Counted from the stretch's first letter, positions 1 to 8,240 are shown. The stretch is DNA of 64,000 nt from Siphonodentalium dalli (GCA_032622095.1 CP136063.1:268763426-268827425), one strand, 5' to 3'. Numbers and translations: made by a program. Notes: a model not told the origin generated them from the letters alone.

Positions 1-303
1 GTCGACGTCGTACATTCGTTCGCTACATGGAAAATATACAATAAATGCCTTAAAGCGCCGACTAATTCACCACCTGCGTGTATTCAAGAATATGAATCAC
101 ACCAAAATTAAGCGAATTGCATATGGAATGTGTAGGTATAAGCTGCCATGTATATATCATTTCCAGAATGCTACCATTTCATGACAATCTATTTGCTAAA
201 ATAAAACACCTTAAACTGTTGGGAACATCGCGATATAGGCAAGCGAGCAAAGAGAGTTTATTGTCATCATACCATACGCTATTTCGCTGTTCCGAAATGG
301 GTG
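1..303. other. Unique AT-rich flank, no gene seen
   Basis: I see no convincing coding exon, RNA gene or known element here. The only open frame from ATG is 66 codons (117-317) with no recognisable domain, which is chance length. The base composition and lack of repetition contrast with the arrays to the right. Confidence 0.5.
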
Positions 304-336
304 GTCGTTCAATGTAGCATAATTACATTGAACGAC
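304..336. repeat. Short perfect inverted repeat (13-bp arms, 7-nt loop)
   Basis: Arms GTCGTTCAATGTA (304-316) and TACATTGAACGAC (324-336) are exact reverse complements around the 7-nt spacer GCATAAT. It could form a hairpin in single-stranded DNA or RNA. No T-run follows and there is no gene beside it, so I do not call it a terminator. It may be a remnant of a small foldback element, or chance. Confidence 0.75.
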
Positions 337-730
337 ATATATAAGTATGTTTTTGTGTGAATAACGATTGTTAACTTGGTATTATGAACTTATGCATGAC
401 TGTGAAGACTTGCAATAACATATTAAATGGTAAAATACGCGCATTCATATCCGTATATTTTACAAGCTCGACATGCTATATTTGTTTTTATTACACGCTT
501 GAAGTACAGTGTTATTGCCGTTCCATATTCACAAATCCGCATGCAACGTACGTTCCATACGCATCTCGTTGACGTAAAATGACGTACATGACGTTCGCCT
601 CAACCACGAAACTGGAACTATTTAAATAAAAGAATCATTACACATGACAAATACGCCCTGTATGAGCCTAAATAAACCTTCTAATCCTGTATTTTAATGC
701 ATGGATTCGAGGATGCGAAGCGTGTAATAA
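337..730. other. Unique intergenic stretch, no gene seen
   Basis: AT-rich unique sequence without a supported gene. The open frame at 384-572 (62 codons) has no recognisable features. The one local pattern is a cluster of three TGACGT hexamers at 570-594, described separately. Confidence 0.5.
570..594 (+). promoter_or_regulatory. Cluster of three TGACGT (CRE half-site-like) motifs
   Basis: TGACGT occurs at 570-575, 580-585 and 589-594, about one helical turn apart. TGACGT is the half-site bound by CREB/ATF-type bZIP factors in animals. There is no adjacent gene or visible core promoter, so regulatory meaning is speculative and chance is quite possible. Confidence 0.2.
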
Positions 731-888
731 ACACAGAACGACACTATGTGTAAATTGGTTTGTCGATACGGCACTCGTGCTGTCGCGGAAGGATAGAACT
801 CGAGGCGCAAGCGCCTCTCGTTCTATCCTTACGCGACAGCACTCGTGCCGTATCGACAAACCCATTTACACATCGTGTCGTTCTGTGT
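731..888. repeat. Long near-perfect inverted repeat (78-bp arms, 2-nt loop)
   Basis: Left arm 731-808 and right arm 811-888 are reverse complements with only about four mismatches, separated by AA at 809-810 in the centre GCGCAAGCGC. It would extrude as a ~78-bp cruciform or fold into a long RNA hairpin. Arms this similar point to a recent origin or to selection or conversion between them. The outer end (888) lies 5 bp from the 7-bp flanking repeat of the TIR element that begins at 900. It could be a foldback MITE, a palindromic-amplification scar, or a hairpin RNA source. No coding capacity is apparent. Confidence 0.9.
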
Positions 889-892
889 ATAT

Positions 893-899
893 GGTATAC
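893..899. repeat. Left candidate target-site duplication (GGTATAC)
   Basis: Exact 7-bp match to 1450-1456 immediately outside the CAGGGGGGG end. The core GTATAC is self-complementary, which weakens its value as proof of insertion. Confidence 0.45.
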
Positions 900-943
900 C
901 AGGGGGGGGAGGGGGTGAAAAAAAAAATTCCGCAACGTATGCC

Positions 944-962
944 GGGGTGGGTGGGTGGGTGG
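944..962 (+). other. Canonical G-quadruplex motif
   Basis: GGGG-T-GGG-T-GGG-T-GGG-T-GG gives four G-tracts of three or more separated by single-T loops, the class of sequence known to form very stable parallel quadruplexes. It lies near the left end of the candidate TIR element. A further G-rich tract lies at 902-915. Confidence 0.8.
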
Positions 963-993
963 TCAAAGCCACCAACAAGCAATTTTTTCCGCA

Positions 994-1026
994 ACTAAAA
1001 AACAAATTTCCTGCTTGTTTTTTAGT
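994..1026. repeat. Perfect 12-bp-arm hairpin inside the TIR element
   Basis: ACTAAAAAACAA (994-1005) and TTGTTTTTTAGT (1015-1026) are exact reverse complements around a 9-nt loop. It is probably a structural part of the non-autonomous element. No function is assigned. Confidence 0.75.
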
Positions 1027-1125
1027 GTTTTGGCAATGAGTTGGGCTTCAAAACCACTTTGAATGAGAGAAATAATGTAATTCTAACTGTAAACTGACTG
1101 CAGGCAGTTATCGTGTTGTATTTTG

Positions 1126-1236
1126 TTGCAAATTTTTAAATCCAAGATGGCCGCTGGCAGCCATATTTTTTTGGCCGAATGACCTCAAAATGACTCATTC
1201 CTATTTACATGTCCATGTTAACATCCATGATAAATA
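1126..1236 (-). repeat. Solo, diverged, partial satellite monomer (reverse orientation)
   Basis: Read on the minus strand, this ~110-bp stretch matches the satellite that starts at 7728. It holds the block with the AP-1-like ATGAGTCAT, CATTTTGAGGTCATTCGGCC, an A-run, ATGGC, TGCCAGCGGCCATCTTGG and ATTT, in the same order and spacing as monomers such as the one at 9696. It is clearly diverged (for example CATCCATGATAAAT where the array has CATTCATGACAAAT) and lacks the AAATTAAATAGATTGG half. It lies inside the candidate TIR element, about 6.5 kb from the array and in the opposite orientation. It could be an ancestral seed or a captured piece of the satellite. Confidence 0.85.
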
Positions 1237-1304
1237 GTATGCACAGAAATTCATATACAGCCGTTTACAGTGAATTTCCCCCCGCAAATCTCTGTTTTAG
1301 TGTT

Positions 1305-1415
1305 AAAAGGGGGGGTGGGTGTCAAAAAATGGTCGGAAAAAACTGCCGAAAACGGAAAAAAAATTCGCGAAGGGGGTGGGTGGGTACAAAAAATGATCGA
1401 AAGGGAAAAAATGCC
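1305..1415 (+). repeat. Imperfect G-rich direct duplication (~64-bp spacing)
   Basis: Two similar segments occur here. Each has a G-run with GGGTG spacing (1309-1319 and 1372-1384), then CAAAAAATGRTCGR (1323-1336 and 1387-1400), then an A-rich stretch ending in TGCC (around 1347 and 1414). The spacing between matched positions is 64 bp. Each alone has about three G-tracts, so quadruplex formation is less certain than at 944-962. It lies in the right half of the candidate TIR element. Confidence 0.6.
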
Positions 1416-1449
1416 ATACGTGCCTGAAATTTGTTTCCGACCCCCCCTG

Positions 1450-1456
1450 GGTATAC
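1450..1456. repeat. Right candidate target-site duplication (GGTATAC)
   Basis: Direct repeat of 893-899, directly abutting the right end of the candidate element at 1449. Confidence 0.45.
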
Positions 1457-2631
1457 TACCGTTTCAACACATCGGCTATTTATCATTTTGCTGGTGAGAA
1501 GGCGTATGTTCAGTTTGGTGCTATTTATGTGCACAGAAAAGGCACCATTACTCGGGAAAGCAACATACCGAAATGCATATAGATGTACGCGAATCATGTT
1601 ACGTTCTCACACAATGCAGCTTTCCCAAATCCGCGCTCTTTAAAATAGAATTGGCTGCATGACTGGCCTACTTCTGATGGCACAGTGTGTTACGCACCTG
1701 TCCGATTAAGTCGCTTTGAACCCAAAATGTATACAAAATTCGCACAAGCTGTGGAAAAGTTCGCGATCTTGGACAGTCAGTACAATCGGTTGGACAGTCA
1801 GTACAATCGGTATAAACGTTTGTAATGACATAACGTGTCTTGACAGCATTACCTGTTATCCTATATATGATATGATTTAATGCTTGATTCCTGATACACA
1901 TATATAGTGACATTTCAGTGATCTTTCTAGAGCGTTCCCGAGCATGATAGAACTTCAAATAAAACATATTCGCCTTTGTCCCATTCTGGTGATTTGGGCT
2001 CGTTTTTAGCATGTTACTAATTTTATAATAAGACGTAATCAAGACATGTGTTATCAGTAGTGTGAGTGATTGCCATTCGCGCATAATTATTTCATAAATA
2101 AATATATCCGCTGCACGTAGATATAACCGTCACTTATAGTACTGGCCGTTGAAATCACTGACCCGACAAACTGATAAACCAAGACTTAACACTTGGCAAA
2201 TTACAGATCGGCATTGATTTAAAACTTCGCACTTCATTGTGGACAGACTATAACTATCCGTATATTTCACGAGAATATACCATCCCATAGCAGTTATAAT
2301 TTTTAACATCTCAAGTCTTTAATTTGGAATATAGGCACAAGAGATAGACACATGCGTACATGTGGAACCCGTGCATGTTCTTTATTCCCGTTGCAATTAA
2401 ATATATATATTGTACACATGTGGGTATGTATACTAATAAAACCGAACTGTGTGTGTGTTCATTTGTTTGTCGGTCTGACCTGCTATTGGTGCCCAACCGG
2501 TTGGATCATGACAAACTAAAATTGGAACACACGGTGAATTGTCACGTGGAGTTTCATGGGATAGGTGCATCTGGCGTCGTGTGATTTAATTTGGAATTCA
2601 TGAATAATTTAATAACATGCTTACATCTATA
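1457..2631. other. Unique AT-rich flank, no gene supported
   Basis: No gene is supported here. The longest open frame in the window lies on the minus strand at 1668-2084 (138 codons). It has no recognisable domain, and part of it merely translates the 21-bp tandem duplication at 1770-1811 as a repeated TDCTDCP pattern. I see no splice-consistent exon chain, tRNA or rRNA. Confidence 0.45.
1770..1811 (+). repeat. Exact 21-bp tandem duplication
   Basis: TGGACAGTCAGTACAATCGGT occurs at 1770-1790 and again at 1791-1811, immediately adjacent with no mismatch. This is a minisatellite-like two-copy duplication and a likely polymorphic length site. Confidence 0.9.
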
Positions 2632-2785
2632 TCTACAGTATGCCCTAAGTAATCGACTCCTTAAACATAGCAGAATTATGGGTAATATTTCAGGATTTAG
2701 TGGGAAATATAGCCTGCTGAATCCCGAAAAGTTACCCATAATTCTGCTGTGTTTAAGGGGTCGATTACATAGGGCATTACTGTAT
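2632..2785. mobile_element. Foldback (MITE-like) element with long inverted arms
   Basis: The left arm core 2641-2685 and right arm core 2732-2776 are reverse complements with only three or so mismatches over 45 bp. Weaker complementarity continues outward by about 8 bp (with a 1-nt offset) and inward almost to the centre, leaving a small loop around 2705-2712. The whole 154-bp segment could fold into one hairpin. It has no coding capacity. Hairpin-only MITEs and foldback elements have this architecture, and an RNA hairpin source is an alternative. A target-site duplication was not clear to me. Confidence 0.75.
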
Positions 2786-3109
2786 ATTTGCGAATTTCTG
2801 TCTGTCTGCCTGTGTCTGTATTCTACAAAAATTACAGGAGACCATCTAGATGATACCAAAGGGTCTACTAGGGGTCACTTTTTACGAGAAATATAATTTC
2901 AAAAGTAGCCTCATTCTTAATCTTTTATTTTTGCGAACTGATGTGTTTATGATGTTCATGTATCATAATATAAGGTCTGAAGTATGCATGGTTGTAACTA
3001 AATAAATACTTCAATAGTTGTGGAACGGATTAATCGAGATAAACAAAATTACGATCGAAAAGGTGAGCCACTACTTATATTCCATGACTTTTTAAAGTTA
3101 TAGATATAG
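2786..3109. other. Unique AT-rich stretch, nothing recognised
   Basis: No supported gene, RNA or repeat. Short open frames crossing into it from the foldback element read through inverted-repeat DNA and are not convincing. Confidence 0.45.
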
Positions 3110-3262
3110 TTAGAATTATTGTGGTTATGGTTACGGCTAGAGCATGGTTATGCTTATAGAAACATTTAGTATTGGGACATGGTACGGGTTGCCGATAGGT
3201 ATGGTTATGATTAAGATTTGGGTTATGGGAAAGGTAATGATTGAGAGGGGATTTGGATTGGA
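3110..3262 (+). repeat. Degenerate GGTTAT-rich low-complexity tract
   Basis: Imperfect reiterations of GGTTAT/GGTTATG and GGTA-type words on the plus strand (3121-3128, 3145-3152, 3202-3208, 3221-3228 and others). It is a decayed simple repeat. The minus-strand open frame over it (3137-3346) has an Ile/Pro/Tyr-rich biased translation and is not a gene. It abuts the 1.385-kb tandem array. Confidence 0.55.
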
Positions 3263-3276
3263 ATATATATGATAAT

Positions 3277-4665
3277 AATATGGAAGTATCAAACTTCCAA
3301 TAGGAAGTTTAAAAATTCTAGTTATTATTATTATTATACTAAGCAATTTTATAACCCTTATATCTCAGGAAGTATGAGAGATAGAGCGCTGGATTTTGGA
3401 ATGTTTATAGCCCTATGATAGTTGTAGTGCATCGGGCTATATAGGATTTTGTCCTAACTTGATTTGCAGAGTTATCTCCCTTTATGTGTAAAACTGGGGG
3501 TTGCAGTATCTCGAAAAGTTAGAACAGCAGCAACTTGAAATTTGGACCGTATGTACAACTCAGTATGCCCTATTGTGTCCATGCTTTACAATTTATGTCC
3601 GAGCTTTCCCTACAGAGTTGTCGCCCATGATTAGCAAAATTCGATTTATTTCATATCCTGTGTCCGCCTATAACATTCAAGGTAGCCAGATATGAGGGCT
3701 TCTATGCAGTTACTTATTAGCAACTTGCTAGGAAAATAAGTTTTGAACAGGAACGGACTTATATTTTTGGGGTTTGGGTGGGGGCAAAATTTTCGAAATA
3801 TTTTTTTTCGATGATTTCAACTACTTTTGCTGTCGTGTATCTATAGGACGTACTAATGATCCTCCTGAAAGAATTTTGGAAATCGGTTGAGAAATGTCCA
3901 AGTTACAGATCATCGAAAATTGTATTCATACATCAATTGAGGAGAAAGTGCTTGTCACTCTATCTCCTCCTAGACGACGCACATAAACTGGATTTGGTTT
4001 ATGTGAGCGTGTTATACAGAGAGAACACGAGTTGGTAAAATTTTGACCAAGATCGAGTGAAATTTGTCCGCACTAGGGATGGGGTCAAAATTGATAATTA
4101 TTTTGTTGTCTCCGATTTGAACCAAAATTGTTGTGAAGTATCTATAATGTGTATTGAGGGCCATTATGAGTGAATTTTGTGAATCGGTTGCCAAATGTAG
4201 AAATTGTGGCCCCTTCCTTTTTTTCAAGTTTACAGAAAATGCACTATGAATTTAAATTTCTTCAACCGATCGTCACATGTTTGGTGTCATTCGATGGGGA
4301 ATTTCCAGTACTTCAAAACGGTTACCTACTTGTGGTATTACGACGATGGAGGCCAGAGATATTCGAAAAGTATGTACTGAACAACATACATATTGGCCTA
4401 CATAGTAGAATATCACCACAGTCCCTTACCAGAACCCTACTAAATATTAAAGGGACATCCAATACGAACACAATGACGCACAAATTAGCTCGATATCACG
4501 AAAATTGGCCGAGATATGGCGAATTTTCTATCCGCGTCACCAAATTTCGAGGCATGGGTGGGGGTCACACCAGAACGCTCCAACTGAACACAGAAATGTC
4601 AATAAACCATACTATCAACATTCCAATCAATTTTGTGCGATTCCCTTATTATACTTCCATATTTT
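3277..4665. repeat. 1.385-kb tandem unit, copy 1 (diverged 5' part)
   Basis: First copy of a unit repeated head to tail at 4666 and 6050 and partly at 7435. The start is set at AATATGGAAGTAT, the word that begins every copy. The end is TATACTTCCATATT (4650-4663), its inverted partner, followed by TT. Positions 3340-3840 are substantially diverged from copies 2 and 3. From about 3840 to the end it is close to identical to them. The left terminal inverted repeat is altered just inside its end (3290-3325, with an extra AACTTCC/GGAAGTT pair). It contains AGAGTTATCTCCCTTT at 3466-3481. Short open frames on both strands recur between copies only because the DNA recurs. No transposase or other domain is recognisable. 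Confidence 0.9.
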
Positions 4666-4679
4666 AATATGGAAGTATA
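4650..4679. repeat. Palindromic junction between units 1 and 2
   Basis: TATACTTCCATATT, then TT, then AATATGGAAGTATA: 14-bp arms with a 2-bp spacer, formed by the right end of one unit meeting the left end of the next. The same palindrome is at 6034-6063 and 7419-7448. If these are transposon termini, the units are integrated end to end. Confidence 0.9.
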
Positions 4680-6049
4680 TTGTTATTCAATTTTTTATTT
4701 TTTTCCAATATTATTTATTATACTAAGCAATTTTTCAACTCTTATATCTCTGGAAGTACATGATATATGTAGCTGGAATTTCGTATGTATATAGACATAT
4801 AATAATTATAGGTCAATAGACTATATAGGATATTGTCCGCCCTTGATATACAGAGTTATGCCCCTTTTTGTGAAAAAAATGGGGATGCTGTATCTCGAAA
4901 AGTATGAGCAGCAGAGACTACAAATTTGGACCATATGTACAACTCAGTATTCCCTATTGGGTGAATGCATTAAAATTTATGTCCGCGCTTTCGCCACAGA
5001 GTTGTCGCCCATGGTTCGCAAAACTCGATTTATTTCATATCCTGTGTGTGGCTATGGCATGCAAGGTATCCAGATTGGAGAGCTTCTATGCAGTTAACCA
5101 TTAGCAACTTGATACGAAAAAACGTTTTGAACAGGGACGGACTTATATTTTTGGGGTTTGTGTGGGGGCGAAATTTTCGCAATTTTTGTTTTCGATGTTT
5201 TCAACTATTTTTACTGTCGTGTATCTATAGGACGTACTAATGATCCTCCTGAAAGAATTTTGTAAATCGGTTCAGAAATGTCCAAGTTACAGACCATCGA
5301 AAATTGTATACATACATCAATTGAGGAGAAAGTGCTTGTGACTCTATCTTCTCCTAGACGACGCACATAAACTGGATTTGGTTTATGTGAGCGTGTTATA
5401 CATAGAGAGAACACGAGTTGGTAAAATTTTGACCAAGATCGAGTGAAATTTGTCCGCACTAGGGATGGGGTCAAAATTGATAATTTTTTTGTTGTCTCCG
5501 ATTTGAACCAAAATTGTTGTGAAGTATCTATAATATGTACTGAGGGCCATTATGAGTGAATTTTGTGAATCGGTTGCCAAATGTAGAAATTGTGGCCCCT
5601 TCCTTTTGTTCAAGTTTACAGAAAATGCACTATGAATTTAAATTTCTTCAACCGATCGTCACGTGTTTGGTGGCATTCGATGGGGAATTTCCAGTACTTC
5701 AAAACGATTACCTACTTGTGGTATTACGACGATGGAGGCCAGAGATATTCGAAAGTATGTACTGAACAACATACATATTGGCCTACATAGTAGAATATCA
5801 CCACAGTAACTTACCAGAACCCTACTAAATATTAAAGGGACATCAAATACGAACACAATGACGCAAAATTAGCTCGATATCGCGAAAATTGGCCGAGATA
5901 TGGCGAATTTTCTATCCGCATCACCAAATTTCGAGGCATGGGTAGGGGTTACACCAGAACGCTCCAACTGAACACAGAAATGTCAATAAACCATACTATC
6001 AACATTCCAATCAATTTTGTGCGATTCCCTTATTATACTTCCATATTTT
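4666..6049. repeat. 1.385-kb tandem unit, copy 2
   Basis: Full 1,384-bp copy bounded by AATATGGAAGTATA at the left and its inverted form at the right (6034-6047). It differs from copy 3 by only scattered substitutions. It includes internal, much older direct repeats: the block around 5155-5290 resembles the block around 5460-5590 (a G-rich CAAAATT start, then GTATCTATA, then GAATTTTGTRAATCGGTT). Reverse-strand open frame 5383-5613 (76 codons) recurs exactly in copy 3 but has no recognisable domain. Confidence 0.95.
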
Positions 6050-6063
6050 AATATGGAAGTATA
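6034..6063. repeat. Palindromic junction between units 2 and 3
   Basis: Same 14-bp-arm palindrome as at 4650-4679, without mismatch. Confidence 0.9.
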
Positions 6064-7434
6064 TTGTTATTCAATTTTTTATTTTTTTCCAATATTATTT
6101 ATTATACTAAGCAATTTTTCAACTCTTATATCTCTGGAAGTACATGATATATGTAGCTGGAATTTCGTATGTATATAGACCTATAATAATTCTAGGTCAA
6201 TAGACTATATAGGATATTGTCCGCCCTTGATATACAGAGTTATTCCCCTTTTTGTGAAAAAAAATGGGGATGCTGTATCTCGAAAAGTATGAGCAGCAGA
6301 GACTCCAAATTTGGACCATATGTACAACTCAGTATTCCCTATTGGGTGAATGCATTAAAATTTATGTCCGCGCTTTCGCCACAGAGTTGTCGCCCATGGT
6401 TCGCAAAACTCGATTTATTTCATATCCTGTGTGTGGCTATGGCATGCAAGTTATCCAGATTGGAGAGCTTCTATGCAGTTAACCATTAGCAACTTGATAC
6501 GAAAAAACGTTTTGAACAGGGACGGACTTATATTTTTGGGGTTTGTGTGGGGGCGAAATTTTCGCAATTTTTGTTTTCGATGATTTCAACTATTTTTACT
6601 GTCGTGTATCTATAGGACGTACTAATGATCCTCCTGAAAGAATTTTGTAAATCGGTTCAGAAATGTCCAAGTTACAGACCATCGAAAATTGTATTCATAT
6701 ATCAATTGAGGAGAAAGTGCTTGTGACTCTATCTTCTCCTAGACGACGCACATAAACTGGATTTGGTTTATGTGAGCGTGTTATACATAGAGAGAACACG
6801 AGTTGGTAAAATTTTGACCAAGATCGAGTGAAATTTGTCCGCACTAGGGATGGGGTCAAAATTGATAATTTTTTTGTTGTCTCCGATTTGAACCAAAATT
6901 GTTGTGAAGTATCTATAATATGTACTGAGGGCCATTATGAGTGAATTTTGTGAATCGGTTGCCAAATGTAGAAATTGTGGCCCCTTCCTTTTGTTCAAGT
7001 TTACAGAAAATGCACTATGAATTTAAATTTCTTCAACCGATCGTCACATGTTTGGTGGCATTCGATGGTGAATTTACAGTACTTCAAAACGATTACCTAC
7101 TTGTGGTATTACGACGATGGAGGCCAGAGATATTCGAAAGTATGTACTGAACAACATACATATTGGCCTACATAGTAGAATATCACCACAGTAACTTACC
7201 AGAACCCTACTAAATATTAAAGGGACATCAAATACGAACACAATGACGCAAAATTAGCTCGATATCGCGAAAATTGGCCGAGATATGGCGAATTTTCTAT
7301 CCGCGTCACCAAATTTCGAGGCATGGGTAGGGGTTACACCAGAACGCTCCAACTGAACACAGAAATGTCAATAAACCATACTATCAACATTCCAATCAAT
7401 TTTGTGCGATTCCCTTATTATACTTCCATATTTT
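6050..7434. repeat. 1.385-kb tandem unit, copy 3
   Basis: Full 1,385-bp copy, nearly identical to copy 2, with the same 14-bp inverted ends. The near identity implies recent duplication or homogenisation, or an assembly duplication. It is non-coding as far as I can tell. Confidence 0.95.
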
Positions 7435-7448
7435 AATATGGAAGTATA
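7419..7448. repeat. Palindromic junction between units 3 and 4
   Basis: Same 14-bp-arm palindrome as at 4650-4679. The unit to its right is truncated after 293 bp. Confidence 0.9.
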
Positions 7449-7727
7449 TTGTTATTCAATTTTTTATTTTTTTCCAATATTATTTATTATACTAAGCAAT
7501 TTTTCAACTCTTATATCTCTGGAAGTACATGATATATGTAGCTGGAATTTCGTATGTATATAGACCTATAATAATTCTAGGTCAGTAGACTATATAGGAT
7601 ATTGTCCGCCCTTGATACACAGAGTTATGCCCCTTTTTGTGAAAAAAATGGGGATGCTGTATCTCGAAAAGTATGAGCAGCAGAGACTCCAAATTTGGAC
7701 CATATGTACAACTCAGTATTCCCTATT
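7435..7727. repeat. 1.385-kb tandem unit, copy 4 (truncated)
   Basis: The first 293 bp of the unit, following copies 2 and 3 closely to CAGTATTCCCTATT. There it stops and satellite sequence begins in mid-monomer. The missing ~1,090 bp includes the right terminal inverted repeat. The breakpoint shares the short word TATT with the satellite word TTATTTTGGGG, consistent with a microhomology join. Confidence 0.9.
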
Positions 7728-8070
7728 TGGGGTCGTTATGCCAAAAAACATGGCCACCAGTAGCCATCTTGGATTTTACTCTTTGCATGACTAAATCCTT
7801 CGGCGCGGGCTACAGGTCGTAGCTTTGGTCGGATCTTCAAGAAATTTGTCATGGCTGTTGACCTTGACATGTAAATGGGAACGAGTCATTTTGGGGTCAT
7901 TTGGCTAAAAAACATGGCCGCTGGCAGCCATCTTTGATTTCAAAATTAAATAGATTGGCGCGGTCTACAGGTCGTACTGTTCGTCTGATTATCATGAAAT
8001 TTGTCATGGATGTTAATAATGACAGGCAGATGGGAACGAGTCACATTGGGGTAGTTTGGCCAAAAAACAT

Positions 8071-8240
8071 GGCTGTCATGACTCATGAGTATCTTGGATT
8101 TTAATCTTTGCATGACTAAATCCTTTGGCGCGGGCTACAGGTCTTAGCTTTGGTCGGATCTTCATGAAATTTGTCATGGCTCTTGATCTTGACATGTAAA
8201 TGGGAACGAGTCCTTTTGGGGTCATTCGGTCAAAAGACAT
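8071..8240 (+). repeat. Representative B2' monomer with 7-bp insertion (170 bp)
   Basis: Differs from B2 by CATGACTCATGAG where B2 has CATGAG, a 7-bp gain that creates a perfect AP-1-type ATGACTCAT. This subtype is common in the right domain (42.4-64 kb), occurs with A2 in the 808-bp and 1,936-bp blocks, and is present at the array's left edge. Confidence 0.85.

Larger units (their letters stand above)
900..1449. mobile_element. Candidate non-autonomous TIR DNA transposon (~550 bp)
   Basis: The two ends read inward as CAGGGGGGG: 900-908 on the plus strand and 1441-1449 on the minus strand. Inside them the similarity continues imperfectly, with an ACGTATG block at 935-941 matched by its complement at 1415-1421, giving TIRs of about 45 bp. 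The element is flanked by an exact 7-bp direct repeat, GGTATAC, at 893-899 and 1450-1456, which looks like a target-site duplication. Because GTATAC is itself a palindrome, part of this could instead be an extension of the inverted repeat. No transposase reading frame is present, so it would depend on another element. The interior carries a strong G-quadruplex motif, a 12-bp-arm hairpin, an imperfect G-rich direct duplication and a reverse-oriented partial satellite monomer. The superfamily is not assigned. Confidence 0.5.

Noticed and set aside
304-336. Intrinsic transcription terminator
   Set aside because: No T-run after the stem, no upstream gene, and the setting is eukaryotic.
1668-2084. 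Minus-strand 138-codon open frame, the longest in the window
   Set aside because: No recognisable domain. Part of it translates the 21-bp tandem duplication as repeated TDCTDCP. This length is unremarkable by chance in 64 kb, and there is no supporting context.
2311-2496. Minus-strand 61-codon frame with RSDRQTNEHTHS translation
   Set aside because: It reads through AT-rich and GTGTGTG-type low-complexity DNA. No start context or domain, and the opposite strand has an equally long frame.
3110-3262. Interstitial telomeric repeat
   Set aside because: The words are GGTTAT-like, degenerate and interrupted. No run of TTAGGG or another known telomere unit is present.
5383-5613. 76-codon minus-strand frame, identical in two 1.385-kb units, as a conserved gene
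   Set aside because: Identity is explained by near-identical DNA of copies 2 and 3, including non-coding parts. It has no domain. In copy 1 the related frame is five codons shorter and slightly altered.
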